DNA of 23,707 nucleotides, taken from NCBI RefSeq assembly GCF_000006565.2, contig NW_017383886.1:1-23707 (forward strand), read 5' to 3'. The translations under genes and the position numbers were made by a program. The notes under the pieces are model-generated. The model did no database searches. It was given only the letters and a program-made list of their open reading frames with translations, and was not told the DNA's origin. This document shows positions 1-11,500 of this stretch, in pieces (positions within the stretch are counted from its first letter, which is position 1; the number at the start of each line of letters is the position of its first letter). Origin of the DNA: Toxoplasma gondii ME49 (lineage: Eukaryota > Apicomplexa > Conoidasida > Eucoccidiorida > Sarcocystidae).

Positions 1-3000
1 ATTCGTCCCGATAGGTTTCAGCATGATCCTGACGCGTCGTATCTGCCCACATCGTATCTGTGAGACGGCATATCTATGTCGGTGGAAGGCTTGTTCTCTA
101 GCATCTAGGCGGCTGGTCGAGCTTTTGTAAATTTGTTTGTTGGTCAAGAGTCGTGACCAGAGTGCGGATGTTCAAGGAACGCATGCGGAGCAACAAATGA
201 GAGCAGATAGATAGGGATGATGGTGAAAAGAAAGCAGGAGCAGTTCGTCGCTGTATCTGGGGAAGGGGTGGTGACAGCTTATGCGCTTCTATGTGCAGAA
301 CAACTTCGCGGGCGTACTAGATGGTGGTAGGAATATACGGAGTCAGGAAAGGTTGCTTAAGCTTTCGCAGTCCAATGGGGTTGGGATATCTATTCTTTGA
401 AGTCTGTGAGACAGAACGTTAGCATGAGGGGAGTGGCAGAAATGTGGTAGTAGGCGACGAGTGGCCACCAGCCGGCGTGTGAATCGATGCCAAGTGCATC
501 GAAAATGCGTTGGAAGACGCCTAGGGAAGCACTATCTACGTGAGACACGAGGTAACATCCGCATGCAAGGAATGCATAGACGGACCCGGGCGTCTTCCCA
601 GCATGGCGGCTATTGTTCGTTTGTGTTGTCTGTGTTCAGCCATCGAACGTAGGTATTCTGAATTTCGGTCTCCTGAACGGAAGGCTAGTCAATTGCAAAG
701 GAGCGTGACGAGAGTGCATGAGGGTGATTGCGACGAATTGTGACAGTTGTGAGAGAGCTGCGGCGATTCGGTATATCCTAAATAGGTGTCGGAGTCGGTT
801 GCATAATGGTGAGGGGCGCTAACACGGTATTGTTTTGGATTGCTTGTCAGGGCTGCTGAATGGGCGGCAAATGTAATTGCGGCCGTTCCATTTTACCATT
901 TCCTGCTTGGGGCTCACCATGTATTCGGAATGATGGCCGGAGTACGCATGTCCAACGGTCGTTTAGTGGCAGCGTCTAGATTTGGGAGTTGAGAATCTGT
1001 AGGATTGTCATGTCGCGGGTCGGATTTTATATGTGACGGTGCATAACCATGACATCTTCACCCGATGCCGCGTGTAACTCGTCAGAGAGGAGAATGCTAG
1101 TCTGTCGTTCAGGAGCTTGCGCGTTCGTATAGCGCGACGTGAGAAACATCATCGTCCCAAAACACAAACTCTTCCGCACATCTGGACATGACTTCGCACG
1201 AGGTGTCCCTCTCTTTCTCGACCGTCGTTCTTCCCGGTGATACTCCCTATATCTGTTGTGGTCCCGGCCGTAGGGATGGGGTCTGGCCAGGATTGCCGTG
1301 GTCCGAGCCGCCCGCTCGGTATTTATTCCAACGCAGCGCACACGATGCTGAACGAGACTGCCATCCTTTGAAGCTGCAATGTCGCACGCGTGGCACCATA
1401 CCGGTAGATGTGGATGACTGCGAGTCTTCAGTGGGGATCAGCGAGCGAATGGCTGGCTGACAAGAGCTCAGGTGGATGGCACGCGTTCCGCAAGAGCTGA
1501 AGATTTGCTGTCACACTCAACATCTTCATGCTCGAAACCAAGTGTGCAGTGTTTGTGCTCACGAGGCGACGGGTGTCCAGTTCGATTGACGCCGAAAGGG
1601 GAAGGGTTTCTCTTCCATGATAGTATTGCCAAACCGAAATGGACTTCCAACGCTTGGTGATATCAGGTTGTGTTGCGGTGATTGTTTGATGTACAAGACT
1701 TTGACGCACGCACAGAGAGTGAGATGGGGTGACCCTCTGTGTTGGGTCGGCCCTGGGTTTGTACAGGGCGTTTCAAGAAGCCGGCGACGACCCAGGTCTT
1801 GGAAAGTCCACGTCTGGTCTCTCGTATCGTGATATCGTGTATGTGTGCCGAGATTACGAGCTCGCTGGCGACAATATGTAGTCGACCGGTACTACGTGTT
1901 TCTCACTGGCAGGAATGGGAGGAAGTGGGGGTGAATCATGCAACGTGGTCAAGAGACTCTGGTGGTTGTGTCCAGCAGCGTGTTGCCCAGTTGCGCTACA
2001 TCATAATGAGGGGTTGACGCTGATGTGGTGGACAGTGGATATCAGATGAGAAGTCTCATCTAACAGCAGGCGGACCGAGGGAAGATGATTTATGACTTCA
2101 TGCCTTACATTCGTCGGAAGCGAAATGTGGAGTGCAGGCCAGTGTTGTGCTCTCTGATATCTATGGATGGGTACGAATTACGTGGTTGACGAATGAACAA
2201 GAAAGGAACTGGGCTCATAAGGCGAGACTGCAAAGTGGATCTGCTTGGCGGTGATAAACCATGTTTTTGCAGAAATTGCGGGTACGAATGGACAAGCTGC
2301 CCGCTTCCATCTTTCGTATTTGGACCGCGGGGATGTGGTGTTTACCGTTGCGCTTGTGCACGGATTTGCAACGTGCTGTTAGTCCCGATTGCATGTACTC
2401 GTGAATGGGCTATCCATTTGACACCGCACTCGCCTCGCCAAGACATGCTGTGTTGTTCCACATATGGAAGGCTCGTTGGGGCACACGCAGCCGATCCACC
2501 TGCAGAAAGCATTATACTGCTGCTTTTCAAATCTCTGTTGAATCTTGAGGTTGCTTGTTCCATGCTGCAACGTGCATCTTTTCGTGGCCTGTGTATCCAC
2601 GCAATAGTAGTTTGATTCATTGTACTTTCCCCTAGTGAAATGTCATTGCTGTCAATACAGCCGTGTATGTTGCTTGTGTGGGATGTTATGCTGTTTCCAC
2701 AGAAGGTCGTGTGATCGAAGCACCGAGCCTATGCATTGGTGCGTGCGTCCAGGGGTCTGAATCGCTATGCCGTTCTAAGGTTGCTTTAGGTACGTCGGAG
2801 CACTCGTATAAGCACAGGGATAGGCGTCTATGGAGAGTCGTCAATCAGTGTATCTAACGGATAACGCACGCGGAGCCGTGTAAGGGCGAAGGCCGGTACA
2901 TCCAATGCTGTCAAGATCCCAAGTGACTCGACGGCACGCCGCGTGCTTGACATGTCTAGCCGCACTTCAGCGGCTGACCCCAGCTCACGGCTCGAGGCGC

Positions 3001-3300
3001 GGTTTGGGAACTTATCCTGAGTTGCCTCGGCCACATCAATGGATTCGTCGTTTCCATACACAAGCAGTAGCCAGGGGTTGGAAGACGTGACACTCTGGTG
3101 ACAAGTGTGGGGGTAGGCGGTAGGGGTGTGGAGAGTTTGGGCGTCTATTCGGTGTGCGACTCGGACAGCGCCGGATGCAGCGACTTATCGGTTAGCTGTG
3201 GTGGTGATCACAGTATCGGAGTTAAAAACGTGTGGCCCCTGCTTCGGATTGTAGTGTGGGTACAGCAAGAGCGAAGAAGAGTGGGACTGCAGCCGAAGCA
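1..3300. other. Gene-poor left flank, no supported gene
   Basis: The + strand is G/T-rich; for example bases 1921-1980 contain 24 G and 10 C. Short frames are open on both strands, but none shows a recognisable domain, a repeated copy elsewhere, or a convincing splice structure. The longest is a 140-codon, cysteine-rich + strand frame at 2193-2615. Its richness in Cys, Val, Leu and Trp is what a G/T-rich strand produces by chance. I see nothing else in this stretch that I can support. Confidence 0.5.
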
Positions 3301-3439
3301 AAAGCAGTAAAGTGGCTCACATCACACAGCCACTTGTACGTCGTATTTGTATTACCGTGACGCCAATCGGTAAGAATGTGGAGGGTGCGAGCAGCCGAAG
3401 GTGAAGCTTGAGGCTGTACCTGGAGACGTCATCGTCCAG

Positions 3440-3619
3440 TTTTAAGGCCTCAGTGCATTGAGTGCAAGAGATTGTGAATCCATCCAACTCGTGAACAACG
3501 TGAACAGCCTCAGCGTGCGGGAGGATTGACCTCCTGAGTTCGCTTGAATATATCTGAGTGGCACCGGTTGTCGAGCTGAATGGATTTCCGTTGCGGTCGG
3601 GTTTCAGGAAAAAGCAGTA
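3440..3619 (-). pseudogene. YCFFL-type paralogue island, copy 1
   Basis: A minus-strand frame open from 3634 to 3317 contains the residues YCFFL near its start (residues 6-10) and ALK 55 residues later. The copy at 9801-9980 has the same two anchors at exactly the same 60-residue span. At DNA level the + strand around 3580-3625 aligns with 9940-9985 through GGATTCCGTTG-like and AGGAAAAAGCAGTAAG-like segments (17 of 18 bases match in the latter). Overall residue identity between the two blocks is low (about 11 of 60), so this is an old duplicate or a decayed one. No domain family is recognised. There is no clear start, splice site or stop that would define a whole gene, and it could be one exon of a longer minus-strand gene. 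Confidence 0.4.
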
Positions 3620-3639
3620 AGGGCGCGACCGCAAGGATG

Positions 3640-5260
3640 CCAGCTGCAGGAATTATTTGTGTCGTATAGCAGTTGTTGGGCAGGATGTGGAGAAAGATCG
3701 TTCTCGCTGTGTCATTATCTGGGGACTGGAAGCAATGCCGGTGCCTTTCCCCCCGGTGTTTGTGTAGGGCTGGCGAGTTTAATATAATCTGACAGGGTAC
3801 ACAGCTGATCGAAAATAACCGTGTTGGCTGTGGTCACCACATTTCCAACGTGCTGTGTCTGTAAAGCCCAACGGCCGTTGTATTTAGTATAAGAAGGTAG
3901 GGAGATACAGGTTTCTCACAGCGATCCCTACCTGGTACTGTGCACGCATAGGATGCTCGAAGTATCGCTCACTAAGACATGCTGTGCCTTGCAGCTCGTG
4001 CTTGGTTGAGACCGGTAATACACTGACCACAGCGTTCCAAAGAGTGAGCCACATGGTGACCCACTGCTTTACTTTCATTGTTCGGAACATAAGACGTAGC
4101 GTCGTCGTCGATATTCAGATGCTTGCGCATCTGGGAGTTTCCATTTATCACCGTGACTATCGATTCGCTTGCAGACGAGTCTGTAGCAACTGTTCGTCCG
4201 CCGGAGATAAAGGCAAAATGATGATTTTGTCTCCGTCTCCGTTGTTTTGACTTGGCGGCTTCTACTGCCAAGTTTGAACCTGCCTGTCTGTGCCTCCATG
4301 CGCGTTTTCGGTGCGTGTTAGTGTGTCGTGCGTTTTTCAAGTGGGAGTTCGCTGCTGTCAACACAATCGTGCATCGTTGGTACCTAGTGTTCCACTTGCG
4401 GCCATAGACGAGCGGAGGCACAATTCGGGATCGCCTCGCAGCTAATGAGGACCCTGCTTCCATATTGGATAAGGGAGGATTCGTGTGTGGCAGTGTCCTT
4501 TGGGAGACTTAAGCATATCTGAACTGTGCCAAGGACGAATCGGGTGGTCTAAGAATATGGTGGCCTGACGACTCTGGGCAGGGAGCACTGGACCTTGGTC
4601 ACGGCTCGAGACGTGATGCGATGTCTTCATCTGACCTGGCTCTTCTACTTAATGTCGGTTCCACTCCCGCGTTCTGTGTACAACTGCCAGCTAGAGGACG
4701 GTTCGCAGCGTTTACAAATGTGATGGAAGACGGATGATGTGATAAGAGGTATCAAGGCGTCCTGTGTGTATGCGGCGGATACACGAGTTCAGACTTAACA
4801 ATGACTCGCGATAGTTGCAGAATCAAAGTGTGATGCCCGAAAGGTGTGGGTTCAGGACTTGTGGGCTGTAGGGCATATTCGACTTGACTCCTGTGGGTAA
4901 CAACCGTCTATTTATCACGTTTGAGCTGCAGCCTCCGTAAGGAAATGACGCGTGTTTCGGACGCGGGACTACGGAAATTCTCTCTGTCCTCGGCAGTGCT
5001 ATAGGACGGTAACACAAACAGCGGACAAGAAGCAAAGCTGCGGCAGCCCTGATAACGGAAAAGCTGTTAAGTGGATTGCCAGACGGCAGGCGCGAAGTTG
5101 GGCAGTGGCCGCGCCAGAAGCGAGCGGTCTGCTGCCTTGCTTTTCTTCCATTTTGCTAAGCTGTTTCTGGATCCACACGTGTCTTGACTAAATAAATTTG
5201 GATCAGATTTAAGGACGGCATGTATGATGTGCACGCATGACAGCATACCGTGAAGGTGTT
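3640..5260. other. No supported gene
   Basis: Both strands carry overlapping short open frames, the longest being a 163-codon minus-strand frame at 3972-4463. None has a recognisable motif or a second copy in the window. I see no RNA gene or repeat here. Confidence 0.45.
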
Positions 5261-5277
5261 CAACGCTGTTCTGAACA

Positions 5278-5330
5278 TCAATCTGTTGTGGGCCGCTGCC
5301 AGGAAAAATCAGTACGACGCGATTGCACCG
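5278..5330 (-). pseudogene. YCFFL-type paralogue island, broken copy 2
   Basis: On the + strand, bases 5283-5314 align closely with 9949-9980: both contain a TTGTGGGCC...CTGC(C)AGGAA.AA.CAGTA series. In the minus-strand frame this gives a Y-x-FFL motif in which the Cys codon of the other copies is a stop. A following AAAHNR resembles QRAHNN of the copy at 9.9 kb. The similarity fades within about 50 bases, and I could not extend it to the ALK anchor. The stop inside the most conserved motif marks it as a relic and not a functional exon. Confidence 0.45.
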
Positions 5331-5349
5331 TGACCAGTGGCACTCAGCG

Positions 5350-8300
5350 GGTGGGCTCTGGCTTCAGTTCACGAGCGGCTATGCGCAAAAAAAGCGTTTA
5401 ACACTGTCGATGACTAGAGAGGGATGGCGGTGGCAGGCGCCGTATCATGCCGCTGCTTGTGTAGTGGTTGACATAGTTTTACTCAAACGAAGTTCTGCAC
5501 ATCTATTTCGCAAAGGCGAGTGTACGCCGTGGCATGCCACATTTGCCAAGAAGCGTTTCTGGTGTATCGGTGCAACCACGGTATAGCGAATGAAAGTACG
5601 CATGGACATCGTTATCCCTGGAGGCTCCGATTGTTCAGCGCACGTGGATGACGCTGAAAGGCTTGGTCGTCTACAGACTGTGTGACATTCCCTCAAGGAC
5701 AGCAGCATCCGGATCATGCATTAGCCTCCACATGTCACTGCCACAGACCTCGACAGCCATCGTGAGGCTCCGCGGAAAGGAGAATCGGAACTGAATCTGT
5801 GAAGTAGCAGTCTTGTCGACAGTTAAGTATGTTGCCGAGTTCTGGTTTTCTGTCTGCATCAGGCGTTTTTATTCCGTTAGCTTCGCCCCTCCCCAATGAT
5901 TGATCGATGATGAAAAATACTAACGTTGTGTTCGAGGATTGAAGCGGCCGCTCGCCATCACGCGTGGTCGCAGCCTGAGGATTTATATTCTCTGCATCGC
6001 GTTTGCTTATGGCGATGTCTTTGGGGTGCGATTGTGTTGTTTCTGTGTACTGAATTCTGTACTGGTCGTGGTGAGATGCTATTTGCGCAAAACGTTTAGG
6101 ATCACAATTTCCTGGTTCTGTGATTGGGACACTGATGGACCTGAGTCGCGAAGCCCTTCTGACATCGCCTTTTCTGTGAGGTTGTGTGGGGATGTAGTTG
6201 TGGATAACTATAGTTTCCATGACAATCGTACATTGTGGACCGAGGCTTGTCCATTTGTGAAGGTATAATGGAGATGGAGAAGCCGTGGAAGCATGTCAAA
6301 CACATTGCGTGCGGGAAACCGCCTGTGTAGGTGACCTGTCACCATTCTGACGATTTGACACGCCTCTGGTGATATTGTGCGATAATACCAATTAGTGTCG
6401 CGTCATCCTTCAGGACGCCATTTGGGATGCACGGCCCTCGGTGGGTGGCTCTAATGACGCCGCTGCCGTGATGGGGGGAAGGGGTGAGAAGAAATAGCGC
6501 TGCGCAGTTATGAGTTTGGTCTCTCGTATCGTGGACAGCATGCATGCTTATTGGTCGTTCAAGGCCGCAGGTGACGGTATGTGACAGAAAATGTTTTCAT
6601 GTTGCTCTTTAGCCAGAAGAGCGAGTGGCAGAGAAGGATGCAGCGATCAAGACTCTAGTGCCGGTATGCAACAGCGTAAACTTCGCTTGAGCCACATAAA
6701 TAGTGATTGTTGGCTGTATCGACGACAGTAAAAATCAGTTGGATGTTTCGTTTTGGTAATCGCACGATGGGACGAAAACGGTGTCGTGCCCGATGTGAGG
6801 AATGGGGGGGGGGAGGATTAAGCGTCAGTAGTGGTGAATCCACGTGTTTTTGTCAACGGATACGAGTTGAGGGTAGAAGGGTGTGCCTAGACTAGCAGTT
6901 TTGAACGGACGCGTATACCGCGAATTCGAAGGTGTGGATGGTTGAATTCTCTTCGGTATGATTGCGTGCCAAATTTGCAGGTTACGCAAGTATGCAGAGA
7001 AAAGATTCTGGCACGCTAACACAGAGACGGTGGAAGCTGTGGTCGTGCACAGTTGCCACCTTGAGTACGCACAATCTGTAGGCCAATCGTGTATCGGTCA
7101 GACACTGGCCATGAAACTCGACCCGTTAATCGGCAATGGTTTCTTTTTCACGTGCCGAGTCTGTCCGGAAACTACAGCAATGCACCATTAAAAAGATGTA
7201 GTGCCGAGTTCCGGCCCTCCGTTGAATAACTGGTTGCCTAATTCTTGTTGCACAATCCGCCGCCAGTCGGCCTTGACTGTGAGGTGGGCATATAATCATG
7301 GAGTGTCGAAGCCTTTTTATCTTTGAGGAGGCTGGTCGCGTTCACGGCTGACCCGGTTCACGTAGTTCAACATTCTGGGTCAGTTGTGTCTTCGCCGTCG
7401 AGCCCAACTTATGACAGTGGTGCTTGGAGCTATTTTCGCATCGGGTTCGGCGATCGATACCCTGGGCCTTGCCACGGGCCTGATACGTGATCCACTTCAG
7501 CGACATTTATTCTGTGGACGCTTGTGGCGCTGTAGGCATGGCGAGGCCTCTCCGGATATTCCTCGACTATGGCTGAGGGGCGGGTCATGCTTGCACTTCC
7601 ATGCCTGAAGTCGTAAGGGCAAAGCATAGCGTTTCGGGCCTGCATCTTCAAGACACGTCACTTGTCGTCGTGATGTGTTGGAGAGACTGAAAGGTTGCCG
7701 TTCATCGGGAATCCTAATTCACGTCGCTGGCTTCGCCTGAGTTAGCTTGGACGCCACACATCTTTGCGGCTCCTCGGTCAGATAGTAGGCAACGGCAGAA
7801 GCATCGGCTACTTTGGTTGCTAGCTCAGTGGAAGGGGGTGGCCAGACTCGACGCGTTGAGGCGTCCGAGTGGATGTGTGGCACGGAAAGGACCAGAGGCC
7901 GCAGTGAATTAGGCGCGATCGTCGCCACGCAAAACCGATACACTGTGTGCATTTGGCTGTGTGAATGTGTGGAGAAGCTGCCAGGAGGCAACTCGCGTAA
8001 ATAAAAGTGGGGTAAGACCTACGAAGGGTCCCAATAAACCTGAAGAATAACTTGTTTGTGGTTAGCATCTCGCAGTCGACCTGGAGCCTCACTGTTCTTA
8101 CGTTTTTCTCAAACAACAAGGTTGGACAGTGCCACGTGGCAGCGGCAAGGTTGAATGCTGGTCGCCCGAATCCTACAGCCCTGTAGGAAAGCCTCGTCGC
8201 ATTCTTTGTGACTGATGTGGGATCCACCGTACTTGTGATCTACGGAAAGTTGCCGGCCGATTGAGATTCCGACCAGTCCCGCACGCCCAGAGGCGTGCAG

Positions 8301-8700
8301 CGCTGATATCGACTTGTACCGCACAGCGTTTGCGTTTGCTTCCATTCCAAATAGTATCAGTAGCACCGCGGCTGTGCCGTGCCAAGAGACAGAGCAGCAC
8401 CGCATGGAATGAGTGGGTGAGAGGTGAGAGGCAAGACGCAGACTCGTGTACAGATGCGTCAATATCATTTCAGAGACACGAGGAAATGCGCACGTCCTTT
8501 TTGGAAAGAACGGGCAGGTCATGTATGGTGGCCTTTGTTGGATATGGCTACCGAGTTATCGGTGCAACCATCCTACAGCAAGCGATGGTACGTGTGGAGC
8601 TTGGTCAACGCAGGGAAGTGCTGCCCTCAGTTCAGCACCCTGATTTAGCGCCGCAAAGTTGGGTCCCGCAGACTCGATGCGGAGTTCAGCCTATTCGATG
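5350..8700. other. No supported gene; scattered short frames
   Basis: Frames of 60-160 codons are open on both strands, for example 5735-6220 minus and 5939-6268 plus, which overlap each other. Neither has a recognisable domain. The + strand remains G/T-rich. A run of ten G lies at 6804-6813. A perfect inverted repeat at 8171-8188 is listed separately. Confidence 0.45.
8171..8188. repeat. Perfect short inverted repeat
   Basis: TCCTACAG at 8171-8178 is followed, after two C, by its exact reverse complement CTGTAGGA at 8181-8188. The two-base spacer is too short for an ordinary RNA hairpin loop without opening the top pair, so it is better described as a near-palindrome. No adjacent T-run or gene supports a terminator role. 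Confidence 0.6.
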
Positions 8701-8899
8701 AGCATGTCGATCAAGCATTGACATCCTCCCGCCCCGGCGCTGGAACGGACCCCGGGAGTCGCGCTGTTTCTCTCCGCAACGCCACACTGGTTGATGACAC
8801 ACAACGGATTATTCTCGTAAGGAGCGAGGCCCGATCCACATATTTACTCATACGCTGTGTGCAGACTTCCACTATTCGTCTCTGACGGAGCTGCCCCAG

Positions 8900-9092
8900 C
8901 TGCGTGTTGCCACCAACATAAGTTGACTGGTGCTTCTTTCCAGCAATGACTTGAGCTGGCGGCACGCGTGAACCTGCCGACACAGTCTCCCCGCTTTTGT
9001 CCCCTGAATTTTGTCGGTGTGTCGTGGGATCGCAAAGTGTTCTGATGTGATTGGTCTCGTCATTCATGCTTTGCTGCCGACTGGGAACCTGC
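8900..9092 (-). repeat. 193-bp homogenised repeat, copy F (frameshifted)
   Basis: This block is identical to 10562-10753 except for one extra T at about 9064. Outside these limits the two loci are still alignable but clearly diverged on both sides. On the minus strand the right-hand copy keeps a single frame running from a GSQSAAKHD segment into DETNHIRTLCDPTT and on to STYVGGNTQ. In this copy the extra T splits that frame, so the upstream half ends at AAKHE and the downstream half is in another frame. After the core, the minus-strand translations of the two loci still share spaced residues (TQ..QL.Q, then TQ...Y..R). That suggests coding ancestry. This copy therefore looks like a pseudogene piece. 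Family unknown. Confidence 0.6.
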
Positions 9093-9800
9093 CCGTCTGA
9101 CCACAGCAGCTGTTGTATCCGCGTGGGTGCGTTGTCGGGACCGCAGAGTGGGAGACAGAGACGAGAGGCATTGATTGCTCGTGGATAAGAACCAGCTTGG
9201 TATACAGTCGTGTGATGGTAAAGACCGGAGCGCAGTTGACGAATGTGACGCGCGTTTCCATGTGGTGAGATATGCCGTGTGCAAATGACACTGGAGTCAC
9301 TCGACACTGTGGGCACTGAGCGCGAACCACTATCCTGGGGAGAGTCGCGAGCCAGAGGTGTCGGCTATGTCCTCACGGTCACCACAAGGACTTGCGGATA
9401 CGACGTGCAGGTGGTAGGCAACAGCTGATGAACGTTGTGCTGTGGTAGTCAGTGGAGGCTAGATAGATGGAGATAATGTGCTCGTCCAGATGATGTGCGA
9501 CGCATACGGAACCAGACGTAGCAGTGAAGCGGAAGTAGTTGCAGGGGAAACCCGCGTGTTGGAGGTGGGCGTTGGCACGTTTGAGGAACGCAGTTTTGTA
9601 CTTTTAGCGGATGTTGCTTGAGAGCGTGGCATTGTCACAGTGTTCCTGAGAGAATTAAGTGTTAGTGATGGCGCGCAGCATCTCGTGACCAACTATGCGC
9701 TGCGTTTGTCTTCTCCATCCACACACGGCGGTGTGAGAGTGAGGAGGGTGCCAGACGGCAGACGTCACATTGGTCGACGGACTCCGCAGAAGTAGTTGGT

Positions 9801-9980
9801 CTTCAACGCGACAGTGTCGCCGTTCGTGAAGGTGATAGTGTGTTCGTGATCATCTTCACCGACAAGGCCTGTATCAGACTGAATGGCGACATGTTGTCTT
9901 GCCTGACAGCGTATGGTGCGGTTGTCTATTGCCATTATGAGGATTCCGTTGTTGTGGGCCCGCTGCAGGAAGAAGCAGTA
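9801..9980 (-). pseudogene. YCFFL-type paralogue island, copy 3 (best preserved)
   Basis: The minus-strand frame is open from 10070 to 9765, 101 codons. YCFFLQRAHNNG begins at residue 31, and a GEDDHEH stretch is followed by TITFTNGDTVALK. The YCFFL-to-ALK span equals that of the copy at 3.5 kb. The TNGDTVALK stretch is faintly like the strand motif of fascin or actin-crosslinking beta-trefoils, but this is too short to claim a fold. Upstream codons (10070-9981) have no clear start context, so this may be an internal exon of a minus-strand gene. It lies between the two 193-bp repeats, which suggests that all three belonged to the same ancestral gene array. Function not known. Confidence 0.4.
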
Positions 9981-10444
9981 AGCCGCGGATCCACGGTGAA
10001 ACGTGACCTGCAGTAGGCGTCCCTCGGCTTGATTGCGTGTACAGCGAGATGCAGAGGCAGCGCCTAGCATCGGTGGTCCAGAGCTACCCTGGGGGAGCCG
10101 GGAGGCGAACTAGCACGTCGCTGCTTTTGAAGATGCTGTCACGAGTTAAGTGTCATAAAGCTGTTCTCACCCTATTCGCAGAAGGGCGTGCAGGCTGTGG
10201 CAGCACACATCGACATGCAGTGTCTCCGTTTGACCTGCGCAACAATTATAGCGTCAGGCGGTAGGCAGTATCATGGTCACTGTAAGAGAGGACTGCACCT
10301 CAATACACGGATGTAGCGCTGGATGGTTTGGGTTTACATAATTGACGTGTGTTTCAGACTATGCTTGGACGTCGCAGTCATGCGCTACCTTTTATCCGGA
10401 ACTGAGTCATACCCCAGCATCCGTTTTTTTCTTTGAGGAAAGTC

Positions 10445-10825
10445 TCATGTGCTGGAAACAGACAGCGGGCCATCGTCGTGGCGATTGTGATATATTCCAA
10501 CTTTTTGCGTATCCGCTGTGAGTCGACGTCCAGTATGACTTACCTGACAGAGCTGTTCTCGCTGCGTGTTGCCACCAACATAAGTTGACTGGTGCTTCTT
10601 TCCAGCAATGACTTGAGCTGGCGGCACGCGTGAACCTGCCGACACAGTCTCCCCGCTTTTGTCCCCTGAATTTTGTCGGTGTGTCGTGGGATCGCAAAGT
10701 GTTCTGATGTGATTGGTCTCGTCATCATGCTTTGCTGCCGACTGGGAACCTGCGTCCCGACTACGTCCGTTGTTGCATCCCGGTGTCGTATTGACGCGAC
10801 CGCTGAGGGTGGATAGGGCGAACAT
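10445..10825 (-). CDS. Unknown minus-strand open frame over repeat copy G
   Basis: This 126-codon minus-strand frame spans the 193-bp repeat at 10562-10753 without interruption and continues on both sides. Its central part reads from AGSQSAAKHDDETNHI through GDKSGETVSAGSRVPPAQ to KKHQSTYVGGNTQ. It is polar, rich in Ser, Thr, His and Gln, and lacks an obvious signal peptide or membrane segment. The paralogue at 8.9 kb shows the same residues but carries a one-base insertion. Upstream flanks also align in translation (LSTLSGRVNTT here, LSPTLRSRQRTHADTT there), with the frame kept up to the insertion. I do not recognise the family. It may be an exon fragment, and no start site or splice sites could be fixed. 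Confidence 0.35.
   Translation of the reverse strand: MFALSTLSGRVNTTPGCNNGRSRDAGSQSAAKHDDETNHIRTLCDPTTHRQNSGDKSGETVSAGSRVPPAQVIAGKKHQSTYVGGNTQREQLCQVSHTGRRLTADTQKVGIYHNRHDDGPLSVSST
10562..10753 (-). repeat. 193-bp homogenised repeat, copy G (frame intact)
   Basis: Second copy of the block at 8900-9092, about 1,662 bases downstream. It has one base fewer (CGTCATCATGC where the other has CGTCATTCATGC) and no substitution that I can find. Both flanks are homologous but diverged: for example ACATATTTACTCATACGCTG at the other copy corresponds to the ATATTCCAACTTTTTGCGTATCCGCTG region here. The sharp change from diverged to identical sequence fits recent gene conversion better than uniform selection. 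Confidence 0.65.
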
Positions 10826-11001
10826 GGCGCCTCCCGCGTCGGAAGTGTTTGTCGTTCGGTTTGGTGGGGGGTGAACAGGAGACCGGAGAGAGTATTTGTG
10901 AGGTCCTGTCCAGAGCGCTATGTGTGATCCTGGTTATGTATGACGGTGTACGCGTGGCAAAAAGAGGCGGAATGTGTCTGTCAAAGTGGAGTTGTTAGTA
11001 C

Positions 11002-11183
11002 AAGCTGCGCCTGAGCCTGATCGTAATATAATCGCTAGGGGAATGGGTCCCTATACGGTGAGCATGCATCTCGAGTCAAGCTGCGAGTTGGTGGCATCGC
11101 CTGAGTCCACCGGGACCGGTCACCATTTGTGTGGCGCTCTCGTGCAGGTGGTAAGTTGTGCCTGAGAGCACGTAATATAATGG
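11002..11183. repeat. Two short direct repeats about 150 bp apart
   Basis: The segment at 11002-11035 (AAGCTGCGCCTGAG...CGTAATATAATCGC) recurs at 11153-11183 (AAGTTGTGCCTGAG...CGTAATATAATGGC). The second copy has a short deletion and a few substitutions. They share an exact CGTAATATAAT. No gene or regulatory role is evident. Confidence 0.5.
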
Positions 11184-11229
11184 CGGCTACCTCGGTGGAG
11201 GACGGATGACGAGACTCAGAGTGCCGAGA

Positions 11230-11500
11230 TGTTCGGTAACGCATAGGACAGCGACGAGGCAAGAAGTTGCACGTAATGATGAGTAGTTTTACTGGCTGGA
11301 AGGGCTCGATATTTTTTGGTTGGGGTTTTGTATAACATGATTTAGATCGTGGTATGCGCAGTGTGAGCGCTATTCAGGTTCGGTGAGCTCATCCACTGAA
11401 GTTGATGCATGTGACTGGCACCTTGCAGATGCGTTCGGTCGCTATCTGTGTTTCCCTGCCTCCACCCGGAGACGATGGTGCCTTCACGGGGGTGAATATC
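11230..11500. repeat. Diverged repeat shared with 14565-14840 (upstream part of A)
   Basis: This stretch aligns with 14565-14840. Shared segments include GCGCAGTGTGAG followed by GCTA or GCTATTCAGG..CGGTGAGC, and the exact run TTTCCCTGCCTCCACCCGG (11451-11469 here). The alignment runs directly into the 1,680-bp duplicate on this side and into the PTVD block on the other. Units A and C therefore share an upstream region that unit B does not clearly show. Confidence 0.55.

Noticed and set aside
2193..2615. Cysteine-rich 140-codon + strand frame with CFCRNC and CACARIC, zinc-finger-like at first sight
   Set aside because: The Cys spacing fits no known finger, the composition follows from the G/T-rich strand, and there is no second copy.
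1815..6533. Exact 17-base match TGGTCTCTCGTATCGTG at 1815 and 6517
   Set aside because: The flanks do not align in either direction. One 17-base match in this length is suggestive, but too little to call a repeat.
8109..9692. Possible further family members with AFL...PC spacing on the minus strand (near 8190 and 9600)
   Set aside because: There is no supporting DNA-level alignment to the YCFFL islands, so chance cannot be excluded.
9801..9860. TITFTNGDTVALKT resembles a fascin or actin-crosslinking strand motif
   Set aside because: The similarity covers about a dozen residues and is not kept in the paralogue at 3.5 kb, so no fold is assigned.
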